From assembly GCA_028622995.1 (NCBI GenBank), contig JAJQJQ010000020.1:3844001-3908000 (forward strand): DNA of 64,000 nucleotides. Direction: 5' to 3'. Of the stretch, positions 10,059 through 22,000 are shown piece by piece (position 1 is the first letter of the stretch; each line of letters starts with the position of its first letter). The notes below the pieces were generated by a model. It was given only the letters and a program-made list of their open reading frames with translations. It had not been told where the DNA came from and searched no databases. This stretch comes from Panagrolaimus kolymaensis. Lineage: Eukaryota > Nematoda > Chromadorea > Rhabditida > Panagrolaimidae. The translations under genes and the position numbers were made by a program.

Positions 10059-10942
10059 TTACCCTTCTGTAGTAAAAACTGATGGCATCACTCTTTCGAG
10101 ATTTGTAGGTAAATGGTTGTTGCTGCCTGAATAAATATAAGTTTGAAATTTCTCAATAACATATTTTCGATATGGTCGAATAAAATAAAGCATGCTTAAA
10201 CAATTAAAAATTGGTTCAAGTCCACCAATATTTATTGCAAGGCTAGCATAAATGGTTCCATTTTTTATTTGAGATAAATATGTTCCCATAAAAATAATTA
10301 ATGGTGTAAAAAGTAAAATAATACTAATTAAAAATTGAACGGTCAAAGCTCTAAAAAATATTTTAATTTCTATTAAAAGCCGCTGATCCCGAAACTACCA
10401 TATATCTTTGTTTTTGAACTAACTAACCTATATAACATTTTATGAGCTTTTATAGTATTTTTATTAAAAATATTTTTTAATTTTTTCATTCTCCAACGAA
10501 AAATTAAATGCATAGTTAAAAATGCAATGGGTAAAAAAGCTCCAAATATAACAGAATCATATCCAAGTAAATCAAACCAATCTGTAATAAAATTAATATG
10601 ATATCCAGCTGCGTTAGGATGGAGTTGAAAAAAATTCGATAATATTGGAATATCTTTTATCAAAGCTGCTTGAAGAATAGGTATTGAAGTAGCATCATGC
10701 AAAATTGGGGCTAAAATAAAAATTTGTGAAGAAAAAAAGTTTGTATGTATAAATAAAATTCTCGTTCTGTAACGCTTTTTTAACTTGGGAAAATTTTGTT
10801 TTTAGACAGCTTTTTTAGCCTATTTTGAAATTAGGAAAATAAACTTACTTATAAAAAGAGTAATCACAATAACCAAAGCCAAAACATTTGAAATAATCAT
10901 AAGTTTGACATTATCAAAATAATAATGAATTGGTCCATCCAT
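10059..10942 (-). CDS. Str/Srh-like serpentine chemoreceptor, N-terminal half missing or unresolved
   Basis: Exons 10942-10849, 10710-10428 and 10350-10059 join in phase (ATA A|CC, ATA G|AG with Arg split) into about 221 residues. The C-terminal half is characteristic of nematode Str/Srh/Sri receptors: the intracellular loop 3 to TM6 motif AHKMLYRALTVQFL, and a TM7 end with FIRPYRKY. Full-length members have about 330 residues and seven spans; only about four are visible. The first exon starts with ATG but is also preceded by a perfect TTTAG acceptor, so earlier exons may exist between 10950 and 11200, where a GC-richer stretch has open frames, or the gene may be 5' truncated. Likely role: chemosensation. 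Functional status is uncertain. Confidence 0.65.
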
Positions 10943-11266
10943 CTAAACATTGCTTCAAAACAACAACGATAAAATATTATTGCTCTTATGCATATAAAGC
11001 CAAAAATAACCACTTCCTTTTTTCAATCTTCAAAAAATTTATTTTTTCTCTAATTTCTTTTTCCCTTTTTTTCAACTTTCATCATCGCTCAACTAAACTC
11101 TTTAATTTTATTATAATTTTATTTCAAACCTTAGACCATCGAACTCTACTGATGAGGCCCAACGATGCAGGTTTCCTTTTCAAACAAATGTAAAATACAA
11201 ATTTACTTTTATAATTAGGATGTTTAGGGTTCAGGGCCGAAACATCCAAAAATAATAAAACCATAA

Positions 11267-11687
11267 AAATTCAATCTTAAAGATCTCGCTTTAATGTGTT
11301 TTTTTTAAGTTGAATTTTATTTATTTCCAATGTCATTAAACTAAGTTATTGCATTAGCAAAGCTTAGCTAACAGCCTTAATGCTGTTATGACATTCATTC
11401 ATTTATATTTTTTGATTTTTTTAACATTCAAAAATCAATAAATCAAAAAAATTCAATCTTAAAGATCTCGCTTTAATGTGTTTTTTTTAAGTTGAATTTT
11501 ATTTATTCACAATGTCATTAAACTAAGTTATTGCATTAGCAAAGCTTAGCTAACAGCCTTAATGCTGTTGTGACATTTATTTACAATTTTGATTTTTGAT
11601 TTTATTTCTTTAACTATCATAACCTAAAGTCTTCAAGTAATTGCTTTTAATGCAATTCTTGCACAACCTTAATGTTGTGTTGACTTT
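11267..11687. repeat. Tandem 182-bp structured repeat with covarying stems
   Basis: Two near-identical units have period 182 (TCAATCTTAAAGATCTCG at 11271 and 11453), plus a diverged third copy of the distal part. Each full unit has hairpin A (11269-11281 pairs with 11304-11315 in copy 1) and a 67-nt element B (11329-11395; 11511-11577). Element B is closed by AATGTCAT/ATGACATT and contains inner hairpins TTGC-ATTA-GCAA and AACAGC-CTTAAT-GCTGTT. The third B copy (11626-11687) is closed by AAAGTC/GACTTT and contains AATTGC/GCAATT and CACAAC-CTTAAT-GTTGTG. The arms change together while the CTTAAT loop stays constant. T-rich DNA follows each copy. It sits just beyond the stop of the neighbouring minus-strand gene, so it may be its 3' UTR or an independent RNA or DNA element. 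Confidence 0.75.
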
Positions 11688-11688
11688 T

Positions 11689-13116
11689 TTACAAAACTTT
11701 TTTATTTTTTACAAAAAAACAGGGTGTCTGGAAAAAATTTGAACCGGGCAAAAAAATTTTAGATTTTACCGCTTTATATTCTAAATCTTCAAATTCATAA
11801 TCAGGGGCATCAATAATTAGTTCTTCAATATGGTGGAATGATAAACTAAAAGCGAACATATTATTATGACTATAAAGGAAAAAAAACAAAAACAGACTCA
11901 TAAGGTTCTTGATTTAAGAAATTGTTAAAATCAAATTCATAGAAAACGAGTTTACGGCAAGATGGTGGAATTTGTATAATATCCTAAACGTAAATTTTAA
12001 GTTAAATTACCTTATGCTTAAAAGAAACATACATAGAATTTTCGATGGCAATAACTTTCAAGAATTTCGAATTTGTTACATTGCATCAATAACCCATTTG
12101 GAAAATCAGAACGTCTTTCAATTTTAAGAGTTTTGAAATCTACAATGTCATCATTAACAAACCCAAAGATATATATTTTATGGAAAAGCTTACTTTCTTT
12201 TAAAAGCGTGGTAAGATCCACTTTATTGACATATCTTTGATATGGCCATTCATCGATAATTAATTCTTCATAATTCATGGCAATAAGGGGAATAAGAAAT
12301 TTCAACAAAGGAGATTTGTATTTTAGAATAAAACCGTTCTCCTAAAAGTAAATAAATTTCTATTTATTTTTATGGTTGTATAAAACTTACGTGACGCTTC
12401 AAGCGAAAAGTTACACAGTTTCCAAAAACATTAACAACGTGTTTAAAATGGTTTAAAACTATTTGAAATGGCTCTTTGCCAGACATCATAAACTTCATTA
12501 CAAATTCTTCATCATCGACGTAGTAAGGAACAGCTTTAACAAAGATATCATTAAGAATTTCATTATTAAGTTTTGGGGTTCCATATAACTAAAATTGAGC
12601 AGGTATTTGATTATTTTGTTTTGCATAGCCTTTTTTGGGTCTATATTTCAAGATCTAATCTAATCAAGGCTTTTTTTTGAAAAAGACAATATTACTAATA
12701 AGTGCGCCATTGTATTTTTATCAAGCAGTAATTAGCTGGCTTTTAGGATAGCAACTTGTTGCTACTAAAACTAGCAAGAATATCTTAAAGTTTTAATTCT
12801 CATCAAAAAAATTTAATTAACCATCCAAAAATTCATATTTATTTTCTGTCATTTATTTGTTTTTAATTATGATATCTCATCATTAATTTGTTTAATATGT
12901 CAAAAAATTCTTTTAGGAAATTCATAAACACCTTTTCTGCAAAAACGGTAAAATACTTACTGGCCAATTGTTCATACTTCGATTCATCTTTTCACTTATC
13001 TTTTTTAACATTTTCGCGAAGGCAGCTTTTTCGGTAACATTTCCGTTAAAATTTAAATAGTTTCTGGCGGTTTCCTCGAAGGTTTTGAGAGAATCCTCAT
13101 AGTCCATCGCTTCCAT
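11689..13116 (-). CDS. F-box-like family protein, with a probable frameshift
   Basis: Exons 13116-12961, 12588-12391, 12341-12011, 11983-11898 and 11869-11689; roughly 315 residues ending FVKNKKVL. The second exon carries an F-box-like start (LNNEILNDIF) and the family signature KFMMSGK, shared with the paralogue at 38.6-39.8 kb (LNSEILKEIF … KFMMSGK). Later exons are LRR-like, with alternating hydrophobics such as YEELIIDEWPY and HIEELIIDAPDY. Presumed role: substrate selection for an SCF ubiquitin ligase, by family. Exon 3 is 331 bases, one out of phase, and the good frame switches near 12081-12092: without a correction the protein stops at VCFF, whereas the shifted frame reads on through IENSMYVSFKHK into exon 4. 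It is either a pseudogene or an assembly indel. Attachment of the first exon (MEAMDYEDSLK…) is less sure. Confidence 0.6.
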
Positions 13117-13565
13117 AGTTAAAGCTTATGGATAAAATAAAATAAAAATAAAATAAATTTGTAAATTTATAAAGAGCTAAAGTAAACATTGATTAAATGA
13201 TGGTGGAATAGAAAAGCCGTGGTTAAAGAAACAAAAGAAAAGAGAGTTTTAAAATAAATTTATAAAAGTTTTATAAAACTAAAGGAAATTTAAGTAAATT
13301 TATTTCGAACCATTTAAGAGAAACTTAAAATAGAAAAAATGAATATAGGAGAAGAGCCAAAAGAAGAACCACCAGAAAAGGAGTTCGCCTTATTTGTTGG
13401 AAGAAAAAATTAGCGAATGAATTTTTGTTTCAAAATTGACGCTTTTTCTATGAGAAACAGGAAGGCGGGCCAAAACCTTGTTTTATAAAAAACAATCGCG
13501 GTGATTATTAAAGTATAAAAGGTTGAATGACATAGCGAACTAACGGGGAATAAATAATCGTTGTA

Positions 13566-13760
13566 TCAACTTCTCCAAAAACAAGGAATAAAAAAGCTAA
13601 AGCATGAGAAATTAATCATTTGAAGAAAGTCGCCCCAAAATGACACGAATATGTAAGAAAGCTTTTCGGCAGACACAAAAGACGCCGGATAAATTTCAAA
13701 AAAAAAATTTCCGAATACAATTAAAGTTACACGGAGGAATATGCAGACGCATTTCAACAT
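13566..13760 (-). CDS. Possible fragment of a receptor-like membrane protein
   Basis: A 64-codon ATG-to-stop frame, GC-richer than its surroundings, has two hydrophobic stretches. The second (LQMINFSCFSFFIPCFWRS) resembles the TM7 pattern of rhodopsin-type receptors, where NFS…NF.IYC would be expected. No adjacent exon continues it and the stop falls directly after this stretch. It is either a relic or chance. Confidence 0.2.
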   Translation of the reverse strand: MLKCVCIFLRVTLIVFGNFFFEIYPASFVSAEKLSYIFVSFWGDFLQMINFSCFSFFIPCFWRS

Positions 13761-14726
13761 TCATTTTTTAATATTTATTTCTAGGAAGGTTGAAAAAAAA
13801 TTTGCGGTCATTTTCTTTTTTTTGACAAAGAAAATGTCAAAAAGTCTTGTTTACTTCTTTTTCTCATTGTTATAATAACTTTTCTTTTCTCTTTGCTGCA
13901 AAAAGTGCCATAGTAATGTGATTTACATTTTATTATGAAATAGAAAAACTCAATTATAAAATTTTTTGGGGTGTGCGCAAAGAAAAAAACCACAAAAAAA
14001 TTTATTTATTAAAAACATTTGGTCATTTTGTTTTCAAAAAAAATCTTATAAGATTTTGATTAAGAAACCTTCAAAAAGTGGAAAGATAAAAAAAGAATTA
14101 ATAATCAAAGTAAAAAGACAAAAAAATATGATGCAATAAACGACTTTTTTGTAGGCTAATGCTGTGATTAAAACCTTTCACGGATGAATCTTTAAAGAAT
14201 ACAAAATAATGAAAAACTAAAGTTTCTTTTTTCGCGAAGCTAAAAAAAAGCCAAGATCGAAAATTCAATGAAAAGGTGTTTTTGAAATTACGAATCACTT
14301 GAATTTTAATGAGAAAAATAAATAACAAAGTATTCAACCAAAAATAGAAGAAAGTTTTTTAAGCTATTTCAGAACCATTTTTTTTATTATCCATCGCCCG
14401 CAGAAAAAAAATGAAAGCTCTCTATTTTTTCCGATTAATTTCATTGTTTTTGCCAAAAAAGAACAGATGCTCAAAGATTTTTTTATGAAGAAAAGTTCAT
14501 TTTTTTGACAAAATATAATATAACATTTTTTCTTCTTTTTTTTCATGTAAATGTTTGAAGAAGATTGTCAATAAAAAATTATTTTAACTATAAAGAATTA
14601 TTTTATTTTACAAAAACACAAAATACAGAAGATTTAATCATTTTAGATTAAATTTACATATTTTAATTTTGATAATATTGTAAAATAAGATTTATATTTT
14701 TTCTTTAAACAGCCATCTAATTTTTT
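13761..14726. other. AT-rich gap, no gene seen
   Basis: Homopolymer-rich DNA between the receptor-like fragment and the p24 gene. The minus-strand open frames here are Lys/Phe runs without motifs. Confidence 0.6.
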
Positions 14727-16022
14727 TTATATTCTTGCGCGCTTTTCATCAACATTAAAAAATCTTCTTATTGCAATGGTTTGAAAACTTGCAACAGCAA
14801 TAATAATAAAAATTTGAATTAAACTAAAATAAGTTACAAATTTTTCATTTGATTCTTGCATCATTTCATCTCTCGTTGTTCCAATGGCCCAATGTTTTTG
14901 ATGAAAAATTATTTGATATATTTTTACTGTAAGTTGATAAATTCTTTCCTGAAAAATTATTTTGAAAGAAAACTTTTGGGTTAAAAGGATAAGAAAGTTT
15001 TTTTTGGGTAATAATGTTTTTTGGCGACAGACAAACTTACTTCAACTGCTTCTTGTGTAGTTCGATCTATGTGACGTTCTAAAGCAACCTTTTCAATATC
15101 CGCTGGAACATAAGTTAAAAGTTGGAGATTCATTCGAAGTTTATGAAATCCCACTCGAGCTGTGGCACAAACTTCATAAATGCCTAAAATTTAAGAATAA
15201 AGTTTCTAATTTTAGCATTTTTTAATATTTTTTTCTGTCGAATCTCTTGAATTCAATTCTCACCTTCTTCAGTCACGCTTAATTCTTGATTAACCGAACT
15301 TAAAGCATGTTTCCATTCTGAAAATTCTCCTGATGGTGAAGTAATTCGTAAATGAACTTCATGTTGATTACTATCAACAGCCTAAAAAAACATATCACAA
15401 TTTTCTGTTTTTAAGTCCCCTTCGAGATTCTGGAACGCTTAGTCAAAAAAAAAAGAAGAAAAGAAAATGGAACCAAATTTGACGCACAAATATTTAATCC
15501 TTTTAAATTAAAAAAATCTTAAAAGATCATGTAGTAGGCCCTTAAAATAGAGTTTTTCCTTTTTTTCATGTCGTCAGCAATAGTAGCACAAATATGCAAA
15601 ATGTGTGATATTTAACCCAAAAAAATGGGATAGTTGTTTTTAAATGGAAGCAATTTCCGTGTGTTTTTAAGGGTTTGTTTCCTTCAACGTGTGCTTTTAA
15701 TTTGGTACCTAAATTTTTTTAAACCCGATGACAATAGACAGCAGCAGGCATTAGCAATTTGGGAGGTATTAAGAATGAAAATGAATCTGTGTCATCAATT
15801 TTTTAAATTATAAAGAAATAAACTTACCGTTAATGTAGCTTTTAAAGAAGCCCCTTTAGAAATATCTTCAAAAAAGCAATGCATTTCGGATGAAGAATGT
15901 AAATAAAATTGTAAAACATAACCAAATTTTACGCTTTTTGAACCATATTTAGTGTAAATTGATAAATTTTCAGCATAAATAATAAAAAATCCAAAAAATA
16001 TTAACCATTTTAAAAGCCACAT
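14727..16022 (-). CDS. p24/TMED (EMP24/GP25L) cargo receptor
   Basis: Exons 16022-15828, 15381-15264, 15183-15041 and 14948-14727 give 225 residues with consistent phases. The ATG at 16022 starts a clean signal peptide (MWLLKWLIFFGFFIIYA). A GOLD domain follows, with its two conserved cysteines in EMHCFFEDI and YEVCATAR. Next comes a coiled-coil-like segment rich in Glu/Arg/Gln, one membrane span near the end (SLIQIFIIIAVASFQTIAI) and a short tail FFNVDEKRARI. The paired Phe residues fit COPII/COPI sorting of p24 proteins; a canonical C-terminal KKxx is absent, so subfamily and ER retrieval are unclear. Role by family: packaging of secretory cargo between ER and Golgi. Length is typical (about 200-230 aa). 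Confidence 0.9.
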
Positions 16023-19000
16023 CACTTCTCTCAACTAAAAATTATTTGAATAAATAAAAAATACAAATAAAAAAGTTTTTTGACTTTGAAGGTTGAATGA
16101 AATTTTGATTCCACGTTTCGAAGTGAGACGAGACGAAACACACGTGAAATGAATAAAACAAAAAAATATATAATAATAATCGCGTGCTTCTTCTTTTCTT
16201 TTATTTGATTGGAAACATTAAAAAAAAAGAATTTTATTTTGATTAATCTATTTTTTTTTCATCGAATGTTTTTGTTCGCTGATTTTTTTTGCCTCTTCTT
16301 TCCTTCCTCTCTTTTTCATCAATACCCTACCCTCCCTTATCATCATTATTGTTGTTTCTCCATTTATTTTAATATTTTTTTGGTGTTGCTATTATCATGA
16401 ATTTAAATGTATGCACAAATACACATACACATAAATACATATAATCGATGATGAATGGAGCTGCGGCGGGAGAATGGAATGAAAAAGAAAAAAAGCCGCC
16501 ACCAGCCCATTTGTTTTATATTTTGGAAGCTGTTGATAATTTTTATCAAGGATCAGGAAAGTTTTGATTTATATATTTTTTTTATTATACGAGAAGTTTA
16601 GTAACTTTGATAAATAATTATCAATTTATAGTAGTAAAATTCTGAATTTTTGTTGCCACTAGACTTTTTTTTGTTGTGATAAACTTTTAATTTCTTCAAT
16701 TTTCTTTCAAAACTTGATATTTCAAAAATAAAATTGTTTTTTAATAAAATCATTTTAATTTAGAATATTTTAACTTTTACACTTGAGGAGATCTCTGTTT
16801 TTCTTTTTCACATCGAAAGAGTCTCTGTTCAGTAACCACGATAATAAAAATGTTAATCAAACAACATTGACTTTTTTTAATCCATTCATGAAAGTACAAA
16901 ATACTTTTATTTTTTAGTCGCTTCACTGATAAAAAAAATATAAGCTTCGATTCTGTTTTTTTAGGCTTCTTTTACCTTCCTTTATATTACTTTTAATTTT
17001 TGTTATAGATAGTTACCATGATTTTTTTTAAAGTCAAATTACTATGCAAACTTTTTAATTTTTTTTTGCCAATCCATTGTAGCTTCTTCTTATTTTTTTG
17101 TAATAAAAATTATGCCTCCATTTTGCATCATTTTTAATTTGCAGTTTTTTTAAGCTCAAGAAAATTCTAGCAACCGTTATTTTAAGCATCATCATTGTTC
17201 GTTCTTCCGCTTCTTTTTTCTTTTATTAATTAAAAAAAATTTTTTTTATTACATTTCCAAGAAATTTTATAACTAAAAATGTTTCAAAACGTCAAACCCC
17301 TATGAATGAAGAAAAAGTATGATGATACATTTATTCTTTTTCATTTTTTTACAAAATTTACTGGCTTCTTCCTTCTATCGTTTCCGGTTGTCTTTTTTCT
17401 GCAAAAAAAAAAATAATATAATTAATGGAGGGTTTTGTCTATAATTATTTATTTGTTATTGGCATTGCTACTTCCTTTTCTTTTGATAAATAGGTTAAAA
17501 GTGTTTTAATACTTCCTGTTTTTATTATAATCACGCGCTTTTTAGTAAAAAAAAATAAAACTTAATTTTTACTCTAAAACTTAGTATCTTTTTGCTGCTA
17601 TTTTTTAACTATCTTCAAATCTTTCCAAAATATTCATGGATATTAATAATTTTGCATAATCCAAACACGTTGCTTAGATAATCGATTCGATTCGACGCAT
17701 ATGAAAAAGCCTCAAATTAACCAAGAAAAATCCATTATTTCTTTAAAATTAGGTCCAATCGGAAAGTTTGATGACGGCTTTCGGCAACTATAAACAACAT
17801 TGTTTTGAGATCAGTGTTATTTCATACAAAATATTTTTATTTTTTTTTATTCTAATCCCTGAAACTTTTATTTTTCTTTCGTGTTTTGTGTTTTTATTTT
17901 TATCCCAATTTTTTTTTGGAGCAACACAAATGGCCTTTTTTCCTCATTTTTTCCATCAAAAATTTCACCTTTTAGTTTTTTTGTTTTGTTTTATGGGTTT
18001 TCATCCTTTTCTTTTTTTTGTTTCAGATGCTTTAAAATAACAAAATTGGACATCTTATGTATGCGCCCCATTTTTCTTCCATTTAGTTTTTTTTTTCGTT
18101 CAGCTTCAGCTTTGATGAATAATGGTAAAAGAAAAGAAGAGAGGAAAAAAGGGAAGAATAATTATTAAAAAAACTTTTTTTCTGAGCTTTTTGAGAGATG
18201 ACATTTTCTTGCCAAAATATTGGATTAATTTCCAAATTTGCTTGGAAACAAAAAAGTATTAGCAAAAACTTAAAAATGCTAAAAAAAAGTGATGTAAATT
18301 AAAAAAAAATTTATGTCACAAAGTGAAAAATATTTGGTGATCGTTTTTTTTGTTCTGCAAAATTAGAATATTTTTATTTTTTAAAAATTTTTAGAAGAAA
18401 ATAAATTTCTTTGCAGTAAGAAATTTGCAAGAGAAATTCTCTAAAAATTTACATCCCGGAAAGAGATTCAGAGATAAATATATTTTGGCTTTTATCTTTC
18501 ACTTTCTCTCTTTTGTTTTTATATCTGTGAAAAAAAAGAAAAGCTTTAAATTAAATTTGTCACAAAGTTTTTTGAGATTTCATTTCTTTTTTTTGTTGAT
18601 GATGACTTCTGGAATGGCGTCATCTTCCCTTCCTTTCTTTTTCTTTTTTATCCATGACATAACTTTATTTTTTTTTTGTTCCTTTCATTTATTTTTTCAA
18701 CTTTGAATTCTTTTATTGTGGCTTTGCTTGGCTTTTGCTTGGGCCATTTTGAAATAAATTTTTTAGCTCTTTTTTTTCAACAAATTTTCTCAAAAAAAAG
18801 GTTTGTTTTGCTTCATCAACGGTTTTTTTTGTTGTCTTGAATGAACCTTCTTTTTTCTTCATTGGATTCGAGTGGGGTGGGGTAGAAAAAAAGAATGCCA
18901 TTTACACGCACTGAGACTCTCAGAAATTCACAGCATGAGAAATTCTTTTTGTCATTTTGAACAGCACTTTTGCTTGCGTTTTTTTTTCAAGTTGGCATTG

Positions 19001-22000
19001 TTTATTGTTCTCTATTCGTTTTTTTCCCTCTCTGAAGCGGCTTCGAGGACAAAAGGAAAATTCTTCTTATACAATATATTTTTTTGTGTAAAGAAAAACA
19101 TGGCTTATTTTATTCTTTTTTATCTTCGCTTGCTTTTTAGCTTTAAAAAGAAAACCCACGCAGCTTTGGCTTTTTTTTTTGTGCCATCGAAGAGAGAGAG
19201 AAAAATGATGACTTTTTAGAGGAAAAACAGCTTTTATGGAAGCCCATAAAAAGCAACGGATATGGAACGGAATAAAGGGATAACATTTAAAAATAAAAAA
19301 TGAATAAATCTTGTTTTGAACTTTTTTTGGTGGTTTTTATTTTTAGAATTAAATAAAAAGTTGTTTACCTCGCTTTTTTTAAAACCCTTCTATTTAGCTT
19401 TTTTATGGTTTGAAGAAATTATACTGTATCTTCAAAAAAATCAATAATAAAAAAATATTTATTAGCCTTTTTTTAATTTCTTAAAATATGTTGTTTTTTT
19501 ACTTCCAAAAACGATAAAACACGTTTTTGGCGGACAATAATTTTGGTTTACGAGGGTTGGAAAATTTTCATAAGGGTTATTGTTTTTTTTTGAATTTTCT
19601 TATCGCCTGCTTTTTTCTTTGATGCCTTTTTTTAGTTTCGAAGCTCGTACATTTAATTATTATTAATTACTTACCAAAGATCTTTAGTACATCTAGCACC
19701 CAAATGACCTCGGCACGCGAGATTCATAAAAGTATGATTTCTTTGTTAATCTTTTTAAAATTTAGAAAATCCATTATATAAGTATTCAAACGAATAATAA
19801 CGAGTTATAATTTTTTTGAAAGGGAATAAATTGGTTTTAGGATTTTAAACAAATAAAAGAAGTAAACAAGAAACATACATAATAATACTTTCTTAATCCT
19901 TTAAGAGTTTTAATTGTAAAAGGATTTAAAAAAGAAAAATAAGTGTTTTTTTAATTATTTCTTTTGATTTTAATTAAATTAAATGTTTCATAATAAAGAA
20001 AACTAACTCTAAACAAACAACAAAGTCGGAAAGTATAAATATTTGGACCCTACTTACTTATTTCATTTATAATTCAACATGGGAATTAAAATGGTTTATG
20101 ATTTTTATTTTTCGAATATTTTTGAAGAGATGATTTTGTTTTTTACAAAGAATGTCAAAAATTCGGTTATCAGAGTGGAAAAAATATTACCGGGGTTCTT
20201 GGAGTGAAAATTTGAGATTTTAACCTTAATATTTTGCAATTTTTGTCCAACAACTTATTATCTATGTTTATCACGAATTTTATTTTTAAAGTCTATTTTT
20301 TTTATTTAAATGTTTCTCTAATAGAACTAATTGGTTTTAGCGAAATCTTTGCTCTTTGCCATCGCATTTTTGTTTTTTTTGTTTCAAAGTTTCTATTTTT
20401 TTTCTTCTTCTTAACTTATTTAAACCTATTAACGTCATACGTTCGTTTATCATTTATTTAAAACAATTGTTCATTTTGTCAACGTTTTTTTTATCTTCGT
20501 CGTTTCTCTTTTTTTTGTTTGTTGTTAAATGATAAATTATTATATCTTCTCAGTGGGCAGGGTAGGTAGCCTCGTGATTTATCTTCACGTTTGCTTTCTT
20601 TTTTCTTCAAACATGCTTTAACTTTATTAACAACGTCATTCTTTTTGTTGGCAGACACCAACTTTTTTTTCCATTTGTTAAGATTTTTTCCTCTTTTTGT
20701 TTTTGGTTTAAAAAAAACTTTTATTAAAAGCTTCGATGCCACCAAGAGGCGAAAGTCTTGAAAAAAAGAGCCAAAGATTTTTTTGGTGGCTCAAATAAAA
20801 AATAACTCTCATGAGCTCGTAAAATTTATCATTGACTAAAAAATATGGCCCCCATGAGAATTTATTTATTTCATCCTATTTCTTCTGGAACAAACATAAG
20901 GAAAGTTTTATCGGTTTTTTTTTTAAGGAAGAAAAAAATCTGTCATGACAACTTCTTGAATTTGGGAGAGCTGCTTTTTTTAAAGCTAGCTTTCGTCTTT
21001 TGAATAAGGAAGTTTTTTGGATTTATTTTTTGCAAGAAAAAAATAATATTATTTTCTCTTCGTGACAATTGAAAAATTTGTCTTTAAAAAAATTCGGAGA
21101 TGAATGAAAATGGTATGATTCTTTTTACTTTGCAAACTACTAATATCTGAAATTTGTGACATGAAATGGTATTTTTAACACTAGATTTTAAAAAAAAGTT
21201 ATTTAATCAAAACAAGATCCCGATTTTTAATATTTCAGTTTCCACAGTTGAAGCCAATATAAAAAAAAATATTAACGACAATTTTCACATAACTAATTAC
21301 TCTTTTTTTTTATCGGAAATGAAACCCTTTTATTTTTAGTTTAGACTTTTTTAATTATAGGTTGCTGTCAAGACTAGAAAATCTAACGCTTTGAACATAA
21401 TTAATTTTTACCGAACTTCCTTATAAATTTACTCAAACATGAAAAATTTGTCTGAAATTTTTTTTCTCGCAAAATCCGAGGTTCAATATGTTTGTTACAA
21501 ATTCACTGGTTTTTAGTGGAATGAAATAATTTCATATTTTTCGTTAATTTTATGTTTTCATTTTTGAAGCCATTCAAATTTCGGTTATACATAGTGTATA
21601 TCATTTCTTGCCATTGCTTTTGGATACTTTATTTTATTTTTCCCTCCATAAAATTCCAAAAATGGCAACAATAAAAAAACGATGACAAAATGAAGGAAAC
21701 TAAAATTGGTGGATTGTGGGGGATGTGTGTCTGGCCAAAGCTCAGATTAACAAAATCTTGTTGGACAGGAACATTAAAAATGTATATTTTGCAACATCGA
21801 AATATGTAGTATCAAATTTTTTTTCTTCCCTTATTTGCTTCTCCGCAATTATGGCCACCTACAATTTTTATAAAGTTTTTACACTTAAATTCTGGGTTTA
21901 AAAAAGGAAGACGAGATATCATCGTTAGCTATTCATTCACATCCAAATTTCTTCATCAAAAGTTTTCCCATTTCGAATTCGTTCCTTTTACAAACAAAAA

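Noticed and set aside
11141..11247. Hammerhead-ribozyme-like parts: CTGATGA at 11149, GGCCC/GGGCC, and GAAAC at 11239 with ATCC pairing to an upstream GGAT.
   Set aside because: All three helices can be paired, but their order along the strand is not a circular permutation of any hammerhead type, and the second helix would need a loop of about 75 bases containing the cleavage strand. Treated as chance plus a simple GGATGTTT/AAACATCC hairpin.
20491..20745. Minus-strand ORF with a short non-repetitive stretch (RGYLPCPLRRYNN).
   Set aside because: The rest is Lys/Arg-rich from A-runs and no adjoining exon or family was found.
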